Below are positions 25,603-33,617 of a stretch of DNA of 64,000 nucleotides, one piece after another. Both the position numbers and the translations under genes were made by a program. The notes beneath the pieces are model-generated. The model did not search any database and was not told where the DNA came from. It saw only the letters and a list, made by a program, of their open reading frames with translations. Every line of letters begins with the position of its first letter. The stretch's first letter is position 1. Source of the DNA: an uncultured Opitutia bacterium (lineage in GTDB: Bacteria > Verrucomicrobiota > Verrucomicrobiia > Opitutales > Coraliomargaritaceae); the NCBI GenBank assembly GCA_937136395.1, contig CAKZOI010000072.1:91330-155329 (forward strand). The letters run 5' to 3'.

Positions 25603-26462
25603 ACTTCTTCACCGCCGTCTTCGAGTATATAGTGCCCGCATTTGGGGAACAACTGCATATCCGCATTCGGATAGATTGACTGCCAACGACGATAAAAGTG
25701 CATGTTAAAACAAAAGTCCTTACCGCCCCAGACCATTTGAATCGGAATATCAGCAAGTTTAGTTAAATTGGCCTCCACCTCGGCCAAAGTTGCATAACTG
25801 CGATGAGTCTGACGCAGTGGAATGTCTTTCACGAAATTCCAGACAGCCACACGATCTGCCCAATTTCGATACGGCCATAACATGCCTCGTTTCACCGTAT
25901 CGGTCAATGGATACTTCACAGACATAACCGCCGCGGGACCTGCAAAGCCATTCAAGCCACGAATCACCGCTTCACCGAGTAGTGGCACTTTAATCGACGC
26001 AATGCGCAAAGGTATACGCTTCGATACAAACGCCGCTGTATTTAAAAGCACCAACTTCTCAATCGAATCTGGACGACGGCCTGCTAGACCACAACCGATC
26101 GCACCACCCCAGTCATGCACAACCAGACTAAAGGCCTCGATTCCCAAGTGGTCGACTAGGCTTTCAACATCTTTGATACGCTGCTCTAGTGTATAGGTAT
26201 AGTCTTGCGGCTTATCTGAAAGACCACAGCCGACATGATCTGGCACGATACAACGATAGCCCCGAGCGGTCAGGGCTTTGATTAAATTCCGATAATAAAA
26301 CGACCAAGTCGGGTTGCCGTGCAGCATCAACACCACTGGCCCAGTTCCTTCGTCAAGATAATGCATGTTCACTCCGTTCCCAAGATCGAGTTCATTACTC
26401 GCAAAAGGATACTCCAGACGCACATCTGTAGGTAATTCAGTCGCTCTTGAATTATACATCAC
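25569..26462 (-). CDS. oleB: Alpha/beta hydrolase, OleB-like (beta-lactone decarboxylase / haloalkane dehalogenase family)
   Basis: A 297-residue alpha/beta hydrolase of the haloalkane dehalogenase group. It has the oxyanion motif LMLHGNPTWSFYYRNL (about residues 46-61), the nucleophile elbow VVHDWGGAIG with Asp at about 117, an acidic residue in VWGGKDFCFN and the catalytic His in KCGHYILED near the C-terminus. Next to an OleA-type thiolase the best reading is OleB, which removes CO2 from the cis-beta-lactone made by OleC in long-chain olefin synthesis. Its start overlaps the 3' end of oleA by 11 bases. A plain haloalkane dehalogenase is the alternative; context favours OleB. Confidence 0.82.
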   Translation of the reverse strand: MMYNSRATELPTDVRLEYPFASNELDLGNGVNMHYLDEGTGPVVLMLHGNPTWSFYYRNLIKALTARGYRCIVPDHVGCGLSDKPQDYTYTLEQRIKDVESLVDHLGIEAFSLVVHDWGGAIGCGLAGRRPDSIEKLVLLNTAAFVSKRIPLRIASIKVPLLGEAVIRGLNGFAGPAAVMSVKYPLTDTVKRGMLWPYRNWADRVAVWNFVKDIPLRQTHRSYATLAEVEANLTKLADIPIQMVWGGKDFCFNMHFYRRWQSIYPNADMQLFPKCGHYILEDGGEEVWTTIVNFLKS

Positions 26463-27495
26463 TCGGCCACTCCACTGCCATCATCAAACTACTCAAACCA
26501 CTGCCAATACCTAGCAATGCAGCTTTTTGACCGGGTCCAAAAGCCTCTGCCTCAATCGCATGCGCTAAAGTGATCGGGCAAGATACTGAACCCACATTGC
26601 CCAAAGTCTCGAAAGTCGCAAAATCCTTTTCCAAGTCTAGATTAAGCGCGGCAAACAACTCTCGAGTATGCGCCTTGCCGACTTGGTGCGTTATCACACG
26701 ATCAGGCGTCTGCTCTGACCAACCAGTCGCCTCAACAAAGCGTGCCCACGCGCGAGTCGCCACTCCGATACCCGCGACCAACAACTCTTCTGAGTCCGTC
26801 AGCATCTCCAAGGCATCCCCAGCACTATCCCCTTGGCACAGCTCGTTGTGCGAGGTGTCGGTCTCCACCACAGCCGCCGTCAACAATGGAGACGACGCAG
26901 GGGCAAGGTCTTTGCGACATAGCACTGTAGCCACCGCGCCTGCACCGATCGTCAGATTCGCAAAATATGGCTTAATCGTCTTACGCGTCAGCTCTGGGTT
27001 CTGTAATTGCTTCAACGTATTTTCAACCAGCGGCCGACCATTCTCGCCCGAGCAAATGAGCGCCCTTTCGATCTGTCCGCTCTCAATCATACTACCCGCG
27101 ATCACCATTGCGTTTAAAAAACCAAGACATGCGTTGGAGACATCAAAAATCTGCGTGCCGCCAGAAAGCCCCAACAAACCATGCACATACGAAGCCGTCG
27201 CCGGCTCTAAACGATCCCTGCACACCGCCGAGTGGATCAATAAATCCATTTGCGCACGATCAAAAGAGGACTTTGCCAAAACCGCTTCGCCCGCCTTGGC
27301 AGAGGCCACCGATGCAGGGGTGCCAGCTGGAAAAAAGCGACGCTCCTTAATACCAGTCATTAACTCCAAACGCCCCTCAGGCAAGCGTAGGCGCTGATAT
27401 ACCTCCGCAAGTTTCGCCTCCACGTCCGCAGAGGTCCATACCTCATCTGGAAGCGCATACGCGATCGATTCTATAGCTACGTTCTTGAAATGCAT
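26452..27495 (-). CDS. oleA: OleA-like thiolase (acyl-CoA head-to-head condensing enzyme)
   Basis: A 347-residue thiolase-fold protein related to KAS III. Catalytic Cys at about residue 123 in FDVSNACLGFLNAM, His in VITHQVGKAHTREL, Asn in LGNVGSVSCP, and the Glu in CRDRLEPATAS (about 97) that in OleA acts as the base contributed across the dimer. The start KNVAIESIAYALP and end ALLGIGSGLSSLMMAVEW also fit OleA, which condenses two acyl-CoAs to a beta-keto acid. OleA plus OleB implies hydrocarbon synthesis, but OleC and OleD are not in the window. A 3-oxoacyl-ACP synthase III is less likely because of the Glu motif and neighbour. Confidence 0.85.
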   Translation of the reverse strand: MHFKNVAIESIAYALPDEVWTSADVEAKLAEVYQRLRLPEGRLELMTGIKERRFFPAGTPASVASAKAGEAVLAKSSFDRAQMDLLIHSAVCRDRLEPATASYVHGLLGLSGGTQIFDVSNACLGFLNAMVIAGSMIESGQIERALICSGENGRPLVENTLKQLQNPELTRKTIKPYFANLTIGAGAVATVLCRKDLAPASSPLLTAAVVETDTSHNELCQGDSAGDALEMLTDSEELLVAGIGVATRAWARFVEATGWSEQTPDRVITHQVGKAHTRELFAALNLDLEKDFATFETLGNVGSVSCPITLAHAIEAEAFGPGQKAALLGIGSGLSSLMMAVEWPSDV

Positions 27496-27700
27496 GACAA
27501 CCTGCTAGCCTCATACCTCACTATTGCTGTTGCGAGTGAAAAATTGTAAAACTCCCCTTAATCTCTCATTAATGTTGAAAGTAAAAATAAGATCCTGAAT
27601 TTCAAGAATTTGGGGCAACGCTCTAGCCCAACAGCTATCACTCACGAGAAAAAGTAAGTGTGAATTGCTTTTTTTTTCCATCGTTCGTATCGTTTCAACC

Positions 27701-28519
27701 ATGAAGACCCTACTTCTCTGTATGACCCTAGCGATCCCCACGCTGCTATTCTCCGCCAATGAACTTAAAATTGGCCAAACACTCGAAGAGACACTCGAAC
27801 TCCTCGGCAAGCCGATGGGTTTGATCGAACTCCGTGAAAAGACTCTACTGCTCTACCCACAAGGTGAAGTTACACTGAAAAATGACCGAGTGAGTGCGAT
27901 CGACCTAATGAGCCAAGAAGCATTCGAAGCCGACCAAGAACGCCTCAAAAAAGAGCGCGAAGAATGGGTTCTCCAGAAAAAGATGGAGGCCGAAAAACGC
28001 ATCGAGGAAGGGAAACAGTTGAAGGCATTTAAATTACAAAGTAGCGCCTTTGCCGCACTTCCAGCGAAAGACCGAGTCGACTACTGGCGCAGCTATCAAA
28101 TTCGCTTCCCCGAAATTGATGTTTCTGAGCAGATTGCCAGTGCACTCGAAGGCTATGAAACCGAATTGACGGAACTGAAAGCACAGCAACGCATCGCCGA
28201 ACTGGAAGCACGTGTTGCACATGCCGAAAAAGAAGCGGCACTTGCGCGACTTGAGGCGCAAAAAGCACAAAGCGAAGCCGAAGCAAACAAGAACAACCGC
28301 TACTACGGTTTACGCTATTATACGGATCCAGTCATCGACCGTCGCTACTACTACCGCCCACCAACGGTCACAATCTATACCGACGGCAATGGCAACACGA
28401 CGACCCATCAACACAAACAGCGCAATAAGGTGAAGTGGTATTACAATAATGGGCAGACAAACAACGAAGGCACCGCCGAGCGCGTAACTCGTATCTTAAA
28501 CTCGAAGCTCACGCAGTGA
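27701..28519 (+). CDS. Secreted coiled-coil protein of unknown function
   Basis: A 272-residue protein starting at the ATG at 27701 with a clear signal peptide (KTLLLCMTLAIPTLLFSA). The mature part has a small SmpA/OmlA-like opening (LKIGQTLEETLELLGKPMGLIELREKTL, about residues 22-50), then a long charged coiled coil rich in Glu, Lys and Ala (about 70-205), and a Tyr/Asn-rich tail with RYYYRPPTVTIYTDGNGNT. It lacks a lipobox. The opening resembles the beta-hairpin module that senses or binds envelope components, but the match is weak. It stands alone between oleA (divergent) and the PfkB kinase (convergent). Confidence 0.7.
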   Translation: MKTLLLCMTLAIPTLLFSANELKIGQTLEETLELLGKPMGLIELREKTLLLYPQGEVTLKNDRVSAIDLMSQEAFEADQERLKKEREEWVLQKKMEAEKRIEEGKQLKAFKLQSSAFAALPAKDRVDYWRSYQIRFPEIDVSEQIASALEGYETELTELKAQQRIAELEARVAHAEKEAALARLEAQKAQSEAEANKNNRYYGLRYYTDPVIDRRYYYRPPTVTIYTDGNGNTTTHQHKQRNKVKWYYNNGQTNNEGTAERVTRILNSKLTQ

Positions 28520-28531
28520 TTCTCAAAGCAA

Positions 28532-29443
28532 TTAGCTATCTAAATTCATATAAAACGATTTACGACCACTCGTCGCTCCGGGAACACCGCATACTTTAGC
28601 CGCGAATGCGCTGGCAGAAGTAACGATCTGCTCGACTGACATATTGGACAAAATACCATGAATCGTGTATGCCGTAAATAGATCTCCCGCGCCCACTGCA
28701 TCCACAAATGGCTGAGGCGTCGGCGCAGGGCTACAACGCGCATAGCCACAAGCCCCTTGGATCAATGCTCCTTGAGCGCCCCCGGTCAGTAACACGTTTT
28801 CAATTTCAAAGTCGTCGATCAATCGTTCCACATATTTATCACCATTCTGAAAAGTCACCGAGCGGTCTCCCAATACAATCGCCAGTTCATCGATGTTGAG
28901 TTTCAACCAATTCGCACCACGCATCCATTGCCTCAATGATTTCATCTCATAATAGGGTGCGCGTAAATTTACATCAAAGAAACGAGTCGCAGGACTACAC
29001 TCGATTAAGGCACGCAAGCTTGCCTCAGATACGGCACTCCTCGTCGCCAAAGAACCATGATAGATGATTCGCCGAGCGACTACACCCGTGACCTGAATAG
29101 AATCCCAAGCTCTCGGTGTGCCGATTTCATAGCTAGGCTCATCGTTCTCGATCGTCACATAGACCTCACCAGTTGCCAGCGAAGGGTCGACCTGCAGGCC
29201 TTCGACACTCAACTGCCAATCAGACATTCCATCACGAACTTGTCGCCCAAGAAGATCCGCACCCACAGCGCTCAGCAACAAGGGATCGTGCCCAAAACCT
29301 TTTAGCCCCCAAGCCACATTAAAAGGTGCCCCACCTAAAACACGCTTCCCATTTGGAAACACATCGTAGAGCACTTCACCGAAGCTCACGACCTCAGTAA
29401 CACGCACTGACTGGGCTGGCATTGAATCGACCTGCATGGCCAA
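28532..29443 (-). CDS. PfkB-family sugar kinase (fructokinase-like)
   Basis: A 303-residue ribokinase/PfkB-type kinase. It has the N-terminal GEVLYDVFPNGKRVLGGAPFNVAWGLKGFG pattern in two parts (FGEVLYDVFP and LGGAPFNVAWGL, about residues 21-48) and the C-terminal PfkB signature FVDAVGAGDLFTAY with the catalytic Asp at about residue 247. The early LGGAPFN motif is typical of fructokinases; ribokinase-like substrates cannot be excluded. It converges with the coiled-coil gene, ending 13 bases from it. It may be a leftover of a sugar-use locus, since a rhamnosidase remnant lies on its other side. Confidence 0.88.
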   Translation of the reverse strand: MAMQVDSMPAQSVRVTEVVSFGEVLYDVFPNGKRVLGGAPFNVAWGLKGFGHDPLLLSAVGADLLGRQVRDGMSDWQLSVEGLQVDPSLATGEVYVTIENDEPSYEIGTPRAWDSIQVTGVVARRIIYHGSLATRSAVSEASLRALIECSPATRFFDVNLRAPYYEMKSLRQWMRGANWLKLNIDELAIVLGDRSVTFQNGDKYVERLIDDFEIENVLLTGGAQGALIQGACGYARCSPAPTPQPFVDAVGAGDLFTAYTIHGILSNMSVEQIVTSASAFAAKVCGVPGATSGRKSFYMNLDS

Positions 29444-29567
29444 ACACTACGAACACGCCGTTTTTTTGAAAAGCAAATTAGGATGAACTTAAAGTGGACG
29501 CTTAAATTCCCGTTGAGCAATGTGTGCTCCCCTATGGCCGAGCCTCTCTATTTAGGCAAGCAGGACT

Positions 29568-29588
29568 AAGCCATTCACCATTAGCTCT
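29568..29588 (+). repeat. Short heptamer array (ACCAT type) before the rhamnosidase remnant
   Basis: AAGCCAT (29568), TCACCAT (29575) and TAGCTCT (29582) are contiguous and resemble the TAGCCAT array before argD. The array ends about 15 bases before the ATG at 29604. Confidence 0.45.
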
Positions 29589-29603
29589 CTCTAATCTTTT
29601 TAA

Positions 29604-29831
29604 ATGAAAATCTCTCGTCTATACCTCCTCACGATACTAGGCTTGCTTCTTGTAAACGAACTTCGTCCACGCCAGTAACGTCGGTCTTCATGAACTCAAA
29701 GCTACGTATCAAACCAATCCCATCCAGCTAGACATGACACAGGCACGCGAGTCATCAACGCAGTGAATCAAACTTACTTGGAACTCGATATCGGTTCTGG
29801 TTTCTACACATTCAGTGTAGAAAGGAATTAA
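29604..29831 (+). pseudogene. Alpha-L-rhamnosidase-like remnant with a large internal deletion
   Basis: Only about 75 codons remain of what looks like a secreted GH78-type enzyme. From the ATG at 29604 a signal peptide starts (KISRLYLLTILGLLLVN), shifts frame at about 29657 to FVHASNVGLHELKATYQTNP and IQLDMTQAR, which resembles the N-terminal ..L..EY.TNP.G.D...PR opening of bacterial rhamnosidases. It then passes directly into TRVINAVNQTYLELDIGSGF and YTFSVERN with a stop at 29829-29831, which resembles the family's last beta strand (A.N...LE.GSG.Y.F). The catalytic domain, normally several hundred residues, is gone. The family call rests on these two ends only. Confidence 0.55.
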
Positions 29832-29886
29832 TCCAATCAAATCACCCTAAATAACCCAACCATAGGCACACACTCTATTCAAACAA

Positions 29887-30582
29887 ATGAAACTCATAGC
29901 ACTCCCTCTAATCGCCCTAATCGCAAGCTCAGCAGGTGCCATTGCTGCACCTCAAAATACGAGCGCGCAAGCAATCAATAGCGACCCAGAGCCAAACCTA
30001 AATGATGCAAACTTCATTTCTCTGTTCGACGGCAAAACCTTGGATGGATGGACGCCCAAACAAGGGACTATGATCTTTGATGTGCAAGATGGCGCCATTG
30101 TAGGCACCTGCAGTAAGAGCCCAAGCACCTTCCTCTCCACAGACAAGGAATATACCAACTTTATTTTCACCTGTGAAGTGAAGTGGGAAGTGGATGGAAA
30201 CTCTGGCATCCAAGTCCGATCTCGTATACGAAAGCAGAAAAACATGGATGTCGTGTTTGGACCACAAGTCGAATTAGAAGATCTCGCAAAAAAAGGCCGT
30301 GGCTGGTCTGGTGGAATCTACGGACAGGCCTGCGGTGGATGGCTCTATCCACTCAAGTCACCCGCACACAAACCGCTTAAAAACATCATTGATCGGAGCG
30401 GCTGGAATCGTGTGACGGTAAAAGTCGAAGGCAAGGTCTTCAAAACATGGATCAATGGTCTGCCAGCCGCCAACTGGGTAGACGAAAAGAACGATTTTCC
30501 TAAAGGCTTCATCGGCCTACAAGTGCATGGAGGCAAGCAAGGCATTATCCATTGGAAAAATTTAAAAATCAAGGAGCTCTAG
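29887..30582 (+). CDS. Secreted DUF1080 (3-keto-disaccharide hydrolase-like) protein
   Basis: A 231-residue periplasmic protein with a signal peptide (KLIALPLIALIASSAGAIA) followed by a DUF1080 jelly-roll domain. Family marks are FISLFDGKTLDGWTPKQG (about residues 47-64), FIFTCEVKWEVDGNSGIQVR, GGIYGQACGGWLYP, WNRVTVKVEGKVFKTWINGL and GFIGLQVHGG. The domain has the concanavalin-like lectin/glucanase fold; some members cleave 3-keto-glycosides, and many verrucomicrobial and planctomycete genomes carry numerous copies. The sugar cannot be told from sequence. A terminator follows. Confidence 0.88.
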   Translation: MKLIALPLIALIASSAGAIAAPQNTSAQAINSDPEPNLNDANFISLFDGKTLDGWTPKQGTMIFDVQDGAIVGTCSKSPSTFLSTDKEYTNFIFTCEVKWEVDGNSGIQVRSRIRKQKNMDVVFGPQVELEDLAKKGRGWSGGIYGQACGGWLYPLKSPAHKPLKNIIDRSGWNRVTVKVEGKVFKTWINGLPAANWVDEKNDFPKGFIGLQVHGGKQGIIHWKNLKIKEL

Positions 30583-30615
30583 CTCCGACTGTAGATGTAA
30601 GCTCTTTCTTTATCA

Positions 30616-30648
30616 AAAAGCCGATCCTCACAAAGGGTCGGCTTTTTT
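30616..30648 (+). terminator. Rho-independent terminator after the DUF1080 gene
   Basis: AAAAGCCGATCC (30616-30627) pairs with GGGTCGGCTTTT (from 30635) and is followed by a T-run, 34 bases after the stop codon. Confidence 0.9.
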
Positions 30649-30709
30649 GTTGCTCCGGAAGCGTGCAGCTTCAGCAAACAAATTTGCCACTCTACCGCCA
30701 CCAACGAAA

Positions 30710-30792
30710 TACCTGAGGAGGGACTCGAACCCTCACGCCATTACTGGCAAGGGATTTTAAATCCCCAGCGTCTACCATTCCGCCACTCAGGC
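30710..30792 (-). tRNA. tRNA-Leu (UAA)
   Basis: On the minus strand an 83-base cloverleaf starts GCCTGAG and closes with CTCAGGT plus discriminator A. The anticodon stem GGGGA/TCCCT encloses loop TTTAAAA with anticodon TAA, and a long class II variable arm (TGCCAGTAATGGCG region) confirms Leu. The T arm reads GAGGGTTCGAGTCCCTC. No CCA is encoded, unlike the tRNA-Val at 50.1 kb. Confidence 0.95.
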
Positions 30793-30945
30793 TTACGTTT
30801 GTCAGCGATGACAAGCGTCGGAAAAAAGCAAGCCAACTTGAGCTTGGCAAGTCTCGATCTCAAATTGCAACAATTCGCAGTAAATTCTTTAGAAAACGAA
30901 TAAGAACTTGTGACTCTTCAGAGGCTTCCCTACTAGTCTCCCACT

Positions 30946-32001
30946 GTGAAAAAAGTCACCGACATCAATATTACCTCCAAGACGCTCCTCCCCTCTCCGC
31001 TTGAACTATGCGCAGAGATCGAAAAGACGGAGGCTGCGGATAAATTTGTAGCTGAGAGCCGCGATGCGATCAATAAAATCATCTTTGGTGATGATCGACG
31101 CTTACTCGTCGTGATCGGTCCTTGCTCAATCCACGACCTGAAAGCCGGCCGCGAATATGCTGAAAAACTCGCAAAGCTCGCCAAGGAAGTCGACGACCGC
31201 ATGCTTATCGTTATGCGGGTATACTTCGAGAAGCCACGCACGACTGTCGGCTGGAAAGGCTTGATCATGGACCCCAACCTCGATGGCACGAGCGACATCC
31301 CCGAAGGGCTACGCATCGCGCGTCGCTTCCTGCTCGACATCATCGACCTCGGCCTACCAACGGCAACGGAACTACTTGACCCGATCACTCCGCAATACAT
31401 CGCTGACCTTATCAGCTGGTCTGCAATCGGCGCGCGAACAACGGAGAGTCAAACACACCGTCAAATGGCATCTGGCCTGTCCATGCCTTTAGGCTTCAAA
31501 AATGGCACCGATGGCGGCCTCACGGTCGCGATTAACGCGATCAAAGCTGCTAGCCAAGAACAGACTTTTCTCGGCATCGATAATGAGGGCAAAGCCAATG
31601 CGCTCACCACCAAAGGCAATCCAAACTGCCATATCGTGCTACGTGGTGGCTCTAAGGGGCCAAATTACGGTGCAGATGATGTTGCAATGGCACGTGAACA
31701 ACTTGAAAGCGCAGGGCTCACTCCAGCAATTATGACGGATTGCAGTCACGCCAACAGCAGCAAAGATCCGGCGAAGCAACCAGCCGTATTTTCTGAGATC
31801 GTGCGCCAGAGCCTTATCGATCCAAGCGTGATCGGCGCGATGGTCGAAAGTAATTTGCAACATGGTAACCAATCCTTCCCTCAGCCAATCGAGGACCTCA
31901 AATATGGTGTCTCGATTACGGATGGATGTATCGACTGGGAAACCACAGAAAAAATGATTCGTGAGGGATATGATGCCCTTGCCCCATTATTCGATGCATA
32001 A
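30946..32001 (+). CDS. aroG: 3-deoxy-7-phosphoheptulonate synthase (type I, AroG-like)
   Basis: This enzyme joins phosphoenolpyruvate and erythrose 4-phosphate in the first step of aromatic amino acid synthesis. The 351-residue class I-alpha protein shows LVVIGPCSIHDLKAGREYA (about residues 54-72), MRVYFEKPRTTVGWKGLI (about 90-107), the GARTTESQTHRQMASGLS loop and MTDCSHANSSKDPAKQP with metal/substrate residues. The start is a GTG at 30946, supported by AARKVTDINI-type N-terminus and the absence of an earlier in-frame ATG. Feedback by one aromatic amino acid is usual for this class; which one cannot be read with confidence. Confidence 0.96.
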   Translation: MKKVTDINITSKTLLPSPLELCAEIEKTEAADKFVAESRDAINKIIFGDDRRLLVVIGPCSIHDLKAGREYAEKLAKLAKEVDDRMLIVMRVYFEKPRTTVGWKGLIMDPNLDGTSDIPEGLRIARRFLLDIIDLGLPTATELLDPITPQYIADLISWSAIGARTTESQTHRQMASGLSMPLGFKNGTDGGLTVAINAIKAASQEQTFLGIDNEGKANALTTKGNPNCHIVLRGGSKGPNYGADDVAMAREQLESAGLTPAIMTDCSHANSSKDPAKQPAVFSEIVRQSLIDPSVIGAMVESNLQHGNQSFPQPIEDLKYGVSITDGCIDWETTEKMIREGYDALAPLFDA

Positions 32002-32112
32002 TCACTAATTAGGTCGGCTAATTTATATTCAAACACTCACTAGATTATTTCATCTACCCTCTGAAACTGTCTAACTAATTACCTCACTAAAATTAAATCT
32101 GAAAACGAAATT

Positions 32113-33096
32113 ATGAGTAAACAACCTATTCGTGTCGCCGTAACAGGTGCAGCTGGCAACATTGGCTACGCCCTTCTCTTTCGCATCGCTTCTGGTGCTG
32201 TCTTTGGACCCGACCAACCGGTCGCGCTCAATTTAATCGAAATCCCACCAGCCCTCGACGCGCTTAAAGGTGTTGTCATGGAGCTCGATGACTGCGCGTT
32301 TCCGCTTCTAAAAGACGTCGTTGCCACAACTGATCTCGAGGAAGGCTTTAAGGACGTAAACTGGGCACTCCTCGTTGGCTCGGTCCCGCGTAAGGCTGGC
32401 ATGGAACGTGGCGACCTCCTCGGAATCAACGGTAAAGTATTCACTGGACAGGGCAAAGCCATCGCGGCCAATGCGGCTGCGGATGTTCGCGTGCTCGTAG
32501 TCGGCAACCCATGTAATACCAACTGCCTCATCGCCATGAACAATGCAGAAGGCATCCCCAACGATCGCTTCTTCGCGATGACAATGCTTGATGAAAATCG
32601 TGCGAAAACACAGCTGGCTCAAAAGGCAGGAGTCGACGTCACCGAAGTCACAAATATGACAATTTGGGGTAACCACTCAGCCACGCAGTATCCTGACTTT
32701 TACTCCGCAAAGATTGGCGGTAAATCAGTGGCAGAAGTTATTGGCGATGAAGCATGGCTTAAAGATACCTTCATCCCAGACGTGCAAAAACGCGGCGCAG
32801 CGATCATCGCAGCTCGCGGTGCTTCCTCAGCAGCATCTGCTGCAAACGGCGCGATCGATTCAGTTCGAAAATTGATCAATGACACTCCAGAAGGTGATAG
32901 TTTCAGCATGTGCATTTGCTCCGATGGCAGCTACGGCACCAAGCCAGGCTTGATTACTTCCCTACCTTGCCGCGTCAAAAATGGTCAACTCGAAATCGTC
33001 CAAGGCATCGAGATCAACGAATTCAGCCGAGAGAAAATTGACGCCTCAGTCAACGAACTGGCGGAAGAGCACGAAGCCGTCAAAGACTTGCTCTAA
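32113..33096 (+). CDS. mdh: Malate dehydrogenase
   Basis: Interconverts malate and oxaloacetate with NAD in the TCA cycle. The 327-residue protein is the cytosolic-type MDH: NAD-binding [19 protein letters not shown] (about residues 8-26), [16 protein letters not shown] with substrate-binding Arg (about 92-107), [10 protein letters not shown], and the active-site His in [13 protein letters not shown] (about 184-196), with [16 protein letters not shown] later. Length is normal. A strong terminator lies 29 bases downstream. Confidence 0.97.
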   Translation: MSKQPIRVAVTGAAGNIGYALLFRIASGAVFGPDQPVALNLIEIPPALDALKGVVMELDDCAFPLLKDVVATTDLEEGFKDVNWALLVGSVPRKAGMERGDLLGINGKVFTGQGKAIAANAAADVRVLVVGNPCNTNCLIAMNNAEGIPNDRFFAMTMLDENRAKTQLAQKAGVDVTEVTNMTIWGNHSATQYPDFYSAKIGGKSVAEVIGDEAWLKDTFIPDVQKRGAAIIAARGASSAASAANGAIDSVRKLINDTPEGDSFSMCICSDGSYGTKPGLITSLPCRVKNGQLEIVQGIEINEFSREKIDASVNELAEEHEAVKDLL

Positions 33097-33124
33097 GTGC
33101 TTGAGTATAGGTTCTCTTTAGAGA

Positions 33125-33154
33125 CAGGCCCGCAGGAAACTGCGGGCCTGTTTA
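33125..33154 (+). terminator. Rho-independent terminator of mdh
   Basis: A perfect 11-bp stem, CAGGCCCGCAG at 33125-33135 against CTGCGGGCCTG at 33140-33150, with a GAAA tetraloop, is followed by TTTAT. Confidence 0.93.
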
Positions 33155-33254
33155 TATCCATTAGTAAAAATGATAATCCCTAACTAACGAAGATTTCCAT
33201 ACACGCGATCATTCATGTGATTGACTTCAATGGGGATCGATTCAGTATGCAAAC

Positions 33255-33566
33255 ATGAGCAATGATTTATACGTTGGATGGACCACTTGCGATAATCAAG
33301 ATGTCGCCGAACGTTTAGCGCAGGATATTGTTGAAAGAGGTTTGGCGGCTTGCGTAAAACTCGAACCTGTCCGCTCAATTTATCGCCACGATGGTGCGCT
33401 TCACCACGACTCGGAACTTCGGCTCTGCATCAAATTCACCGCATCAAAAATGGCTGCAATTGAAGCATACATACATGCGAATCATCCCTACGAAATTCCT
33501 GAATGGATCGTCTTCAAGCCTGAACACGTCGACCCCAAATACTTACTCTGGGCGCAAGGCGATTGA
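33255..33566 (+). CDS. cutA: CutA-family divalent cation tolerance protein
   Basis: A 103-residue cytoplasmic protein of the trimeric, PII-like CutA1 family. It shows VGWTTCDNQDVAERLAQDIV (about residues 7-26), RGLAACVKLEPVRSIYRHDG and the C-terminal NHPYEIPEWIVFKPEHVDPKY region including the conserved HPYE.PE motif. Length is normal. The role in metal tolerance is debated. It ends 52 bases from the convergent PilB-type gene. Confidence 0.93.
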   Translation: MSNDLYVGWTTCDNQDVAERLAQDIVERGLAACVKLEPVRSIYRHDGALHHDSELRLCIKFTASKMAAIEAYIHANHPYEIPEWIVFKPEHVDPKYLLWAQGD

Positions 33567-33617
33567 TCCCTGCTAGAAGCACTTCGCTTCAAACAACAGA
33601 GGTGGCGAGTAAGCAAA

